64,000 bases of DNA from Macropodus opercularis (taxonomy: Eukaryota; Chordata; Actinopteri; Anabantiformes; Osphronemidae). The number at the start of each line of letters is the position of its first letter. Position 1 is the first letter of the stretch. Below the pieces are notes generated by a model, which made no database searches, was not told the DNA's origin, and saw only the letters and a program-made list of their open reading frames with translations. A program made the translations under genes and the position numbers. The stretch spans positions 16,389,001-16,453,000 of the forward strand of contig CM061106.1 in NCBI GenBank assembly GCA_030770545.1, in the 5' to 3' direction. Below are positions 56,873-64,000 of this stretch, in pieces.

Positions 56873-57107
56873 GGGATTTTGGCCCTCGTGTCAGCCGCGG
56901 AACCCAAAGCGGACATTGCTTCGCGGCCTTTTGGGAGGCTTGTCGGTGGCCAAGACCCGCTTTCAAATCTGCTTCTCCAAACTTACATTAGAGGCCTTGG
57001 TTTGCAACAAGCCGTTGGGAGCAACGGCAGTGCCATAGAACGTTTATTCTTTCTCGGTTGAGATCTTTAGAAACCAAAGTGTGTGACTCTGTTTGTTGTT
57101 GGGGTGT

Positions 57108-57826
57108 CTTGTCGCTCCAGAGGTGGATCTTTGTGAGGTGGATCTTTGTGCGGGACATTAGCGGCACCAATAAAAGCTTGGTGTTTCCAGGAAACGCCAT
57201 AGTCTTCGGAGTGTCAGGCACCAGCAGAGCCAAGTGCGTGGCCAACAACCCTTGGAGGCTTCGCTTAGGCTACGGTGACTTGTACGTGCCCATAGGGACG
57301 GAACAATGGCGCCACTCTTTGCTAACATGCTCTGATGTAGCAATTTGGACTTCAGAAGGAACACTGCTTACGGTGGAACATTCAATTCAGTTCGATACAA
57401 TGTTTTTATATAGCGCCAATTCACAACAACAGTTATCTCAAGGCACTTCACAGGTAAGGTTTAACCCTTGTGCCTTGTCGCTCCAGAGGTGGATCTTTGT
57501 GAGGTGGATCTTTGTGCGGGACATTAGCGGCACCAAAAAAAGCTTGGTGTTACCAGGAAACGCCATAGTCTTCGGAGTGTCAGGCACCAGCAGAGCCAAG
57601 TGTGTGGCCAACAACCCTTGGAGGCTTCGCTTAGGCTACGGTGACTTGTACGTGCCCATAGGGACGGAACAATGGCGCCACTCTTTGCTAACATGCTCTG
57701 ATGTAGCAATTTGGACTTCAGAAGGAACACTGCTTACGGTGGAAAATTCAGTTCGATACAATGTTTTTATATAGCGCCAATTCACAACAACAGTTATCTC
57801 AAGGCACTTCACAAGTAAGGTTTAAG
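57108..57826 (+). repeat. Partial direct duplication in C unit 3
   Basis: The segment starting CTTGTCGCTCCAGAGG at 57108 is repeated from 57474, an offset of 366 bp. A 13-bp loss in the second copy (GGAAAATTCAG) gives the net 353 bp. The junction lies in 12-13 nt of piggyBac MITE end (57461-57473), so a MITE-bearing unit recombined with another at CTTGT. Confidence 0.85.
57465..57473 (+). mobile_element. piggyBac MITE end, truncated
   Basis: TTAA at 57461-57464 followed by CCCTTGTGC matches the start of the MITE at 55953. The rest is gone. Confidence 0.7.
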
Positions 57827-58006
57827 ACCTTACACAACTATACCCAACAACAAATGCCACATAGAGCAGGGCTTCGGGCTGCACCAAATCAATTTTTGCG
57901 AAGGAGCCGCCACACATCGCCGACAAGGCAACGGCAAATGGAAGCGATGGCTTTCTAACTGTCAGGCACCGATTCCGCCGTGAAAGAAAGCAGCAGCCGA
58001 ACGTAG

Positions 58007-58079
58007 GTTTCTGTAGTGTAGTGGTTATCACGTTCGCCTTACGCGCGAAAGGTCCCTGGATCGATGCCGGGCAGAAACA
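58007..58079 (+). tRNA. tRNA-Val (TAC), array C unit 3
   Basis: Same as unit 2, with A54. Confidence 0.85.
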
Positions 58080-58226
58080 GAAGTTTGACTTTTCTCTCAA
58101 ACATGGGCTTGCAGTAGAATCTGTCAGGCTCGCCATACACGCCTGTTACCCAAGCGTCGCGAGTTCCTGCTCTGATTCTTTCAAAAGCTCTGCGACCAAA
58201 CTGGCTTGAACTGAGCGGCTAAGCGC

Positions 58227-58299
58227 TGCTGAAACCCGGGATCGAACCAGGGACCTTTAGATCTTCAGTCTAACGCTCTCCCATCTGAGCTATTTCAGC
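58227..58299 (-). tRNA. tRNA-Phe (GAA), array C unit 3
   Basis: All stems and both boxes intact. Confidence 0.93.
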
Positions 58300-58393
58300 A
58301 CAGCGACGGCACCTGGTGGTGGTGAGAGGCAGCGACTCTGAGTGACAAGGGGCCTGAAGCCACGTTTCCTCTGGTTGGTAAAATAGGTAAATA

Positions 58394-58457
58394 CTCCCAG
58401 TCGGCGGAAGGTCTTCCGCGTGACAGGCGGAGATACTGTCCACTATACTAACGAGGA
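58394..58457 (-). pseudogene. tRNA-Asp (GTC) lacking the T-arm
   Basis: CAGTCGGCGGAAGGTCTTCCG on + shows a deletion of most of the T-arm. Anticodon arm and 5' half intact. Box B absent. Confidence 0.82.
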
Positions 58458-58711
58458 GGGATTTTGGCCCTCGTGTCAGCCGCGGAACCCAAAGCGGACA
58501 TTGCTTCGCGGCCTTTTGGAAAGCTTGTCGGTGGCCAAGACCCGCTTTCAAATCTGCTTCTCCAAACTTACATTAGAGGCCTTGGTTTGCAACAAGCCGT
58601 TGGGAGCAACGGCAGTGCCATAGAACGTTTATTCTTTCTCGGTTGAGATCTTTAGAAACCAAAGTGTGTGACCCTGTTTGTTGTTGGGGTGTCTTGTCGC
58701 TCCAGAGGTTG

Positions 58712-58757
58712 ATCTTTGTGAGGTGGATCTTTGTGAGGTGGATCTTTGTGCGGGACA
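58712..58757 (+). repeat. 15-bp minisatellite, three copies
   Basis: Three copies of GATCTTTGTGAGGTG-like units. Other C units have two. Confidence 0.7.
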
Positions 58758-58819
58758 TTAGCGGCACCAAAAAAAGCTTGGTGTTAGCAGGAAACGCCAT
58801 AGTCTTCGGAGTGTCAGGC

Positions 58820-58892
58820 TGCTGAAACCCGGGATCGAACCAGGGACCTTTAGATCTTCAGTCTAACGCTCTCCCATCTGAGCTATTTCAGC
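58820..58892 (-). tRNA. tRNA-Phe (GAA), array C unit 4
   Basis: Intact. A deletion upstream on + (GTGTCAGGCT joined to GCTGAAACCC) removed the Val gene of this unit. Confidence 0.92.
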
Positions 58893-58986
58893 ACAGCGAC
58901 GGCACCTGGTGGTGGTGAAAGGCAGCGACTCTGAGTGACAAGGGGCCTGAAGCCACGTTTCCTCTGGTTGGTAAAATAGGTAAATA

Positions 58987-59058
58987 CTCCCCGTCGGGGA
59001 ATCGAACCCCGGTCTTCCGCGTGACAGGCGGAGATACTGTCCACTATACTAACGAGGA
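58987..59058 (-). tRNA. tRNA-Asp (GTC), array C unit 4
   Basis: Identical to unit 1. Confidence 0.93.
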
Positions 59059-59831
59059 GGGATTTTGGCCCTCATGTCAGCCGCGGAACCCAAAGCGGAC
59101 ATTGCTTCGCGGCCTTTAAGGAAGCTTGTCGGTGGCCAAGACCCGCTTTCAAATCTACTTCTCCAAACTTACATTAGAGGCCTTGGTTTGCAACAAGCCG
59201 TTGGGAGCAACGGCAGTGCCATAGAACGTTTATTCTTTCTCGGTTGAGATCTTTAGAAACCAAAGTGTGTGACCCTGTTTGTTGTTGGGGTGTCTTGTCG
59301 CTCCAGAGGTGGATCTTTGTGAGGTGGATCTTTGTGCGGGACATTAGCGGCACCAAAAAAAGCTTGGTGTTTCCAGGAAACGCCATAGTCTTCGGAGTGT
59401 CAGGCACCAGCAGAGCCAGGTGCGTGGCCAACAACCCTTGGAGGCTTCGCTTAGGCTACGGTGACTTGTACGTGCCCATAGGGACGGAACAATGGCGCCA
59501 CTCTTTGCTAACATGCTCTGATGTAGCAATTTGGACTTCAGAAGGAACACTGCTTACGGTGGAACATTCAATTCAGTTCGATACAATGTTTTTATATAGC
59601 GCCAAATCACAACAACAGTTATCTCAAGGCACTTCACAAGTAAGGTTTAAGACCTTACACAACTATACCCAACAACAAATGCCACATAGAGCAGGGCTTC
59701 GGGCTGCACCAAATCAATTTTTGCGCAGGAGCCGCCACACATCGCCGACAAGGCAACGGCAAATGGAAGCGATGGCTTTCTAACTGTCAGGCACCGATTC
59801 CGCCGTGAAAGAAAGCAGCAGCCGAACGTAG

Positions 59832-59904
59832 GTTTCTGTAGTGTAGTGGTTATCACGTTCGCCTTACGCGCGAAAGGTCCTTGGATCGATGCCGGGCAGA
59901 AACA
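59832..59904 (+). tRNA. tRNA-Val (TAC), array C unit 5
   Basis: A54 form, with an extra G-U pair in the T-stem (TTGGATCG). Confidence 0.83.
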
Positions 59905-60051
59905 GAAGTTTGACTTTTCTCTCAAACATGGGCTTGCAGTAGAATCTGTCAGGCTCGCCGTACACGCCTGTTACCCAAGCGTCGCGAGTTCCTGCTCTGA
60001 TTCTTTCAAAAGCTCTGCGACCGAACTGGCTTGCATTGAGCGGCTAAGCGC

Positions 60052-60124
60052 TGCTGAAACCCGGGATCGAACCAGGGACTTTTAGATCTTCAGTCTAACG
60101 CTCTCCCATCTTAGCAATTTCAGC
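60052..60124 (-). pseudogene. tRNA-Phe (GAA), box A damaged
   Basis: TTGCTAAG replaces TAGCTCAG in the D-arm on minus, and the T-stem-side GGGACTTT differs. Anticodon GAA kept. Confidence 0.7.
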
Positions 60125-60218
60125 ACAGCGACGGCACCTGGTGGTGGTGAAAGGCAGCGACTCTGAGTGACAAGGGGCCTGAAGCCACGTTTCCTCTGGT
60201 TGGTAAAATAGGTAAATA

Positions 60219-60253
60219 CTCCCCGTCGGGGAATCGAACCCCGGTCTTCCGCG
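60219..60253 (-). pseudogene. tRNA-Asp, 3' half, split by the right arm
   Basis: T-arm, acceptor 3' strand and the 3' side of the anticodon stem. The other half is at 63854-63893. Joining at the shared GCG gives exactly 72 nt. Confidence 0.9.
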
Positions 60254-60339
60254 CGGGCACCGGGGATTCTTTAGCTAAAACGCCCTAAACCGATTCCCAT
60301 TCATTTTCAATGGTAGTGCTAAACCACTACGGATGCGAT

Positions 60340-60462
60340 ATACTTCCGGCCGCCAGTATGCGCTGTCGCGCCCTTTCTGGACAAACCGGTTGTGACGTCG
60401 CCTTTTCATCTCCGGCTGCCGGAGAAGAGACGGCCTGGGCGCTCCGTGGACATCGGTAACCG
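60340..60462 (+). promoter_or_regulatory. Promoter-like segment and first exon of the arm gene
   Basis: CpG-rich with no TATA. An inverted ETS site ACTTCCGG at 60342 and a CRE-like TGACGTC at 60393 are both kept in the left arm. A putative noncoding exon ends at 60462 with donor GGTAAGTTT. The left arm lacks this exon block. Confidence 0.5.
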
Positions 60463-61266
60463 GTAAGTTTGTGCTTCGTTGTTGGGGGAGAATAGAAAAA
60501 CGTTACAAGGAAACGAACAAATGACAGATTTAGTGAGGGAGTCCATTCATGGTTTCCTGAATTACGTCCTGTACCGCCGTAAAGTTTGAAGTTAACGCCG
60601 CAGATTCGGGGGGAACCGGCGATCGGTCGGTTCTTTTACCGCGGCGGCGCGTTTTGTTTTGTTTTATCTTCGCCGTACGTGGCCGGTCGCTCACCGTTTA
60701 TCACACGGTAACGCGGAAGCACCGCTCGATCCGCGAGCTCGGTATTAGAGTAAAAGTACGATCTGGTTAGGGTTGTATTTCACTGTTTGTGATGAAAACA
60801 CGCCAGACAAACGATCAAATGGCAGGTTATTTAAGGGAAAGTGAAGAGTAACAGTGATCCAGGAAATGACTACGTGTTATTTAAGCAGAGGGCTTAGTTG
60901 TAAACGGGTGTAGGTGTTTGAAATGCATCAAACCCTTTGTCTTTGCTCCTGTAGTTTAATATGTGAAAGCCTTATAGTGGCAGGGTTCAACCTTTGTGAA
61001 TTAAATTAAGTTTGTTGCGTCAGTTTTCTCCATCCATGTGTCTGTTATGTTGTTTTGCTGCATTATTATAGTTTAGCAGACTGTGTGAATGAAACAGTGA
61101 GATAGTCACATAGAAAAAGCATAAAAGGATTAGTGTTGATATTGATGTTACCCAGTAACTCCACACGCATCACCGTGTTGTAATAACATTACATATTTAT
61201 GTGTATATTAAAGTATTTTCTATCCCAACAGGTGAAATGCACAAACAAACCGTTTGTGTTCTGCAG
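60463..61266. other. Putative first intron of the arm gene
   Basis: No gene seen. The sequence aligns inverted with 7380-8050 of the left arm. Confidence 0.5.
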
Positions 61267-61362
61267 GATCCCTCTAATGCAGCCAGGCTCATTAAAGACA
61301 AACCCTCTTTGCAAGATCTGCCTGTGAAGGAAGAGCTGGTCAGACAAAATGCCCTCGCTGTG
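61267..61362 (+). other. Possible coding exon absent from the left arm
   Basis: 96 nt, open in one frame (DPSNAARLIKDKPSLQ..., 32 codons), bounded by TTCTGCAG and GTGAGT. Both ends are phase 0 and would join in frame to the ATG of the next exon through the AG at 61708-61709. It lies in about 200 bp missing from the left arm between repeated GGTGAAA motifs. I do not recognise it. Confidence 0.4.
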
Positions 61363-61709
61363 GTGAGTTAGAGAGGAGGGGATGCAACGGATGACCAGCC
61401 AGTTGTTTTTGGTTCCTGTGCCAAACACACCTGGTGAAACATCAGGGACAGCAGGAATGATGGCTACGCTGCCTTCATACTTAGGAAAAGCTGTGCTCCT
61501 GGAACAAAGATGTACAAGCTGCAGCAATACTTGCAAAACAAGCAGCACACGCCTCACTGATGACACATCCTTCGCATGATCCCAAGAAAGCCACGGGTGG
61601 GTCTTGAGTTTTTAAAATGATATCATTTCTGTTCTCTGTGGTAGAAGTACAAAATATTTGAGTACACAAAGCTGTCACAGCTAAATGTCTGTCTGTCTGT
61701 GTCACAGAG

Positions 61710-62910
61710 ATGGATAAGGACGAGGAGCTGGAGGGAGCGATGCTCAGTACTTCTCCCTCAAAACAATCTTCACACAACAGTAAGTCAACATTTATTTTAA
61801 TTTAGAAAATTACAGTTCAGCTCAAGTAAAGTCTTTTTATGCAAACAAACACTCTACCTGTTACTTGTCTCAACTTCGCTGCTGCTGGTGTTGCTGCTGC
61901 ACCTGTAACCTCCAGACAATCAAAGGCTTCAAGAGAAGAAAGATAAAATACGTTGCACGAATCGTCAGCTCTGGGATAATGAGCTGCTCTCCCACTGAAG
62001 CATGAGTTCTGTCTTCTGGTTCTGTTTGTCGTCCTAGTGACTATGAATCAGTTCATCGCTTCATGGGGGTGAGTATTAATCTCCTTATGTGGTTGAAATG
62101 ATGAAGTGTGAACTGCTTTGAATACTAACATGTGATGGCATGTGTTTGCTGTGTCCCACGTTACTTTCCCTGCTCAAATTTAATTGTAATATTTGTCACA
62201 ATTTAATATTCATTCATTTAATATTAAATTCCATTAAAATGTAAATGTTATTCATGTATTTTATTCTGCTTTTCAGCTCATTTATTGAAATGTTAGTGTC
62301 CTATTCATGTGTTACAGATAAACCATTGATTAATTCTATTTTTTCATTCTTGTCATCCAGTCAGTCCACCTGAAAAGACGCCTGTGCCACTTCCGAAACA
62401 GTTCATGTTTCTTGTGCCAGAAGAACCAGGTGAGCAGTTGCGTTTCAAAACATATTTCTTTAATGGATAATATTGTACATTCTGGTCACACGAACAAAAC
62501 ATTTGGCCAGAAGCCTAAATATAAATAAATACTAATACTAATCGGCCAGCATTGTTCTGCTGTGCAGCTTTTGGTCTTAACTACAGCCCAAGGGCCAAAT
62601 GTCGTCCATGTTTCTCTGTTTTGTTGTAATTAATAAAACTTTCTGGGTTTGTAGAGACACATTCTTCTCCAGAGACGTCTGCAGTGACTGGTCAACCTCT
62701 GCTGCAGCCGCCATCTGCAAAGAGAGCACAAAGTAAGTGTTAAAATAGATGGTTTGGTTGTGCACATGTTAAAGAAGTATACTCAAGTCTCACACTCTTC
62801 TTGTCATTGTTGTTATTTTACTAGGCCAACCATCACCATCTGCCCCCAGAGAAAAAGAACTGAGCCTCGGTCCACAGGACGCAAGTGTCGCTTTTGTAAC
62901 ATGGAACTGA
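61710..62910 (+). CDS. Spliced gene of unknown function in the right arm
   Basis: Four blocks join into one open frame: 61710-61779 (starts MDKDEELEGAML), 62361-62429 (ISPPEKTPVPLPKQ...), 62655-62732 (ETHSSPETSAVTGQ...), 62825-62910 (SQPSPSAPREKELS..., ends TGA). Each inner boundary has an AG acceptor and GT donor (GTAAGT, GTGAGC, GTAAGT), and all three introns are phase 1, so the 303 nt read through with no stop. The predicted 100-residue product is acidic at the N-terminus, then rich in Pro, Ser and Glu, with no signal peptide, membrane segment or domain I recognise. Upstream exons may extend it (see 61267). The left-arm copy differs by an in-frame 9-nt gap in the first exon and none in the second, then is frameshifted. 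Transcription runs away from the tRNA arrays toward an antisense LTR. It could be a captured host-gene fragment or the gene of an unnamed element. Confidence 0.55.
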
Positions 62911-62968
62911 AACAGGCCCAAATAGCCTCCACATTCACACCGGCTTTCCTGGAAAGTACGTTTACTGC

Positions 62969-63449
62969 TGTTGAGATGCTCTGAAAATCCCAGGCCTTGG
63001 TCTGTCTGTCTCTATTCCATACAGCATATAGTCAGGGCACGAAGTCTGACGCTGTCTGTCCCTCGACCCACACTTTTATACTAGACAGAGCATCTTTCAG
63101 TTGTGAAACAGGATCCTGATGACGTGGTCTGGTGTTCGTCTCCATGGATGCTCTACGTCCCCTCGGTGGTCACAGTTGCTGTGTGGCCCCGTGTTCTGTG
63201 GATTTAAGCACATCTCCTTCTACACACATTCACCCAGTCGCCCTTGTTCGAGCATGTTTCACTTACATGCAACTCGTCTGCGCTTTTGCAGTCTGCCTGC
63301 TCTCCACATACTGTTTAATGAACTGTGACTGGCTGTTCTACTCTACTACTCTCTAAACTTGATGTGATTTAAACTGTACTTTAATTCAGCTTGTTCTGTT
63401 TTCTGCCTGCATCCTACTATCTAAGCTTTTAATTATTTACATTCCTTCA
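62969..63449 (-). mobile_element. Solo LTR in the right arm
   Basis: On minus it opens TGAAGGAATG and closes CTCAACA. A 4-bp duplication (GCAG on minus) flanks it at 62965-62968 and 63450-63453. It matches the left-arm LTR but lacks about 85 bp around the polyadenylation signal and the adjoining U5. It is not interrupted by Penelope. Confidence 0.85.
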
Positions 63450-63735
63450 CTGCCTTGTCTTATCATTTTATAAAGGAAAAGGCATAAAGAGGATTGTAAT
63501 ATTGTATATCTTTCATGTATGTATGTATGTATAAGTTTGATTATGTTCATTAAACAGTTTACATGGATATTGTCTCTAAATCTCCATCCTAAATGAATGG
63601 TGTATTTGACAAGCTAATAGTACTACTACTAATCATAAAAAAGGTAAAACAATTACATTTTGTGTACGTTTACACCAAGTCAGCTGTTACAACATTAGAA
63701 TTTATCAATTACCTTTAATCATGTCGCACAAACTT

Positions 63736-63765
63736 TGCCATGACTGGGAATCGAACCGGGATACA
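63736..63765 (-). other. tRNA 3'-end-like motif in the right arm
   Basis: On minus, TATCCCGGTTCGATTCCCAG plus TCATGGCA keeps a full box B consensus and an acceptor-like tail, better than its left-arm partner at 2909-2938. No anticodon arm is visible. Confidence 0.3.
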
Positions 63766-63853
63766 GGGAGCAGTTCAGCACCCTGGAGAGAGAAAAAGAA
63801 TGCTGCAATTTGATTGGCTGAAAGTCTGTGCCAGCTATTCACGACTGGCCCCC

Positions 63854-63893
63854 GCGTGACAGGCGGAGATACTGTCCACTATACTAACGAGGA
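63854..63893 (-). pseudogene. tRNA-Asp, 5' half, split by the right arm
   Basis: Acceptor 5' strand, D-arm and anticodon arm with GTC. It would be transcribed toward the arm, with the T-arm now 3.6 kb away. Confidence 0.9.
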
Positions 63894-64000
63894 GGGATTT
63901 TGGCCCTTGTGTCAGCCGCGGAACCCAAAGCGGACATTGCTTCGCGGCCTTTTGGAAAGCTTGTCGGTGGCCAAGACCCGCTTTCAAATCTGCTTCTCCA
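63894..64000 (+). repeat. Array C resumes
   Basis: The spacer after Asp (GGGATTTTGGCCC...CTGCTTCTCCA) matches 55361-55466 and continues past the window edge. Confidence 0.85.

Larger units (their letters stand above)
54213..60253 (+). repeat. Tandem array C, 1232-bp base unit
   Basis: Five unit starts, marked by the same ATCTTTAGAAACC block, at about 54308, 55540, 57052, 58637 and 59238. Spacings are 1232; 1512 (1232 + 280 from a MITE); 1585 (1232 + 353 from a partial duplication); and 601 (internal deletion). Unit order: spacer, dispersed fish-type repeat, tRNA-Val +, tRNA-Phe -, tRNA-Asp -. Frames of up to 238 codons here come from spacer. Confidence 0.92.
60254..63851 (+). repeat. Right arm of the inverted repeat, inside tRNA-Asp
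   Basis: A 3.6-kb block bounded on both sides by halves of one tRNA-Asp gene, with CCGCG present at both edges (60249-60253 and 63852-63856), read as a 3-5 bp target duplication. It opens GGGCACCGGGGATTC and closes GACTGGCCC. It holds a promoter-like segment, a spliced gene and an inverted solo LTR. I cannot name a transposon family for the whole block. Confidence 0.85.

Noticed and set aside
54314..59783. Frames of 167-238 codons in array C
   Set aside because: They include a dispersed repeat and a minisatellite. The longest is a spacer duplication, and another is extended by a MITE.
8226..60253. CRISPR or satellite reading of the tandem arrays
   Set aside because: Unit lengths of 1.2-1.5 kb, tRNA cloverleafs and vertebrate-type elements rule out CRISPR. 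Simple satellite is too weak a description because the units carry structured genes.
8226..60253. 1408 and 1232 bp are both multiples of 176, suggesting nucleosome-length periodicity
   Set aside because: Array B units (about 1517 bp) do not fit, and two numbers sharing a factor is weak evidence.
61189..61566. A 125-codon minus-strand frame in the right arm
   Set aside because: It lies antisense to the candidate exon at 61267 and crosses a segment missing from the left arm. No domain recognised.
60254..63851. Terminal inverted repeats CACCGGGG / CACCCGGGG at the arm ends
   Set aside because: Only 8-9 bp, in GC-rich sequence, and not at equivalent distances from the edges; too weak to define a DNA transposon.

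Overview
The window looks like a tRNA-gene megacluster from a vertebrate nuclear genome, most likely a ray-finned fish. The basis is the vertebrate-type cytosolic tRNA sequences, a Penelope-like retroelement with RT and GIY-YIG domains, hAT and piggyBac MITEs, an endogenous-retrovirus LTR family and GT-AG split exons. The species cannot be read from the sequence. Almost every open frame inside the arrays is a by-product of repeated DNA. The genes that matter are Pol III tRNA genes.

Layout: 1-1005 is the 3' end of an endogenous retrovirus (PPT, LTR) joined to an env fragment. 1006-2804 is one unit of array family B. 2805-8194 is the left arm of a large inverted repeat. 8226-24620 is array A: 11.6 units of exactly 1408 bp, each with tRNA-Lys(TTT) and tRNA-Glu(CTC) on + and a decayed tRNA-Gly on -. 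24621-52577 is array B: mostly ~1517-bp composite units with tRNA-Glu(TTC) on +, tRNA-Gly(CCC) and tRNA-Gly(GCC) on -, and a truncated tRNA-Lys. 52578-54212 is a second, diverged piece of A. 54213-60253 is array C: base unit 1232 bp, tRNA-Val(TAC) on +, tRNA-Phe(GAA) and tRNA-Asp(GTC) on -. 60254-63851 is the right arm of the inverted repeat, lying inside a tRNA-Asp gene; array C resumes after it. A and B share one ancestral plan (Lys, Glu, reverse Gly).

The arms are inverted copies of one ~3.6-kb locus: a promoter-like segment at the inner end, a small multi-exon gene of unknown function transcribed away from the arrays, and a solo LTR at the outer end. The right copy is intact enough to give a continuous 100-codon spliced frame. 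The left copy is frameshifted and carries a Penelope insertion inside its LTR and a hAT MITE. Empty sites on the other arm confirm both insertions.

The arrays record their own history: shared variants in adjacent units, a duplicated 2816-bp pair in A, a duplicated three-unit block (~4543 bp) in B, a tRNA-Lys deletion spread to 16 units, a piggyBac MITE that adds exactly 280 bp to one C unit, and family boundaries falling in or beside tRNA genes. Points of interest are isoacceptor changes on conserved tRNA bodies (Gly CCC/GCC; Val TAC), a perfect 15-bp inverted repeat upstream of most tRNA-Gly(CCC) copies, and the arm inserted into tRNA-Asp.
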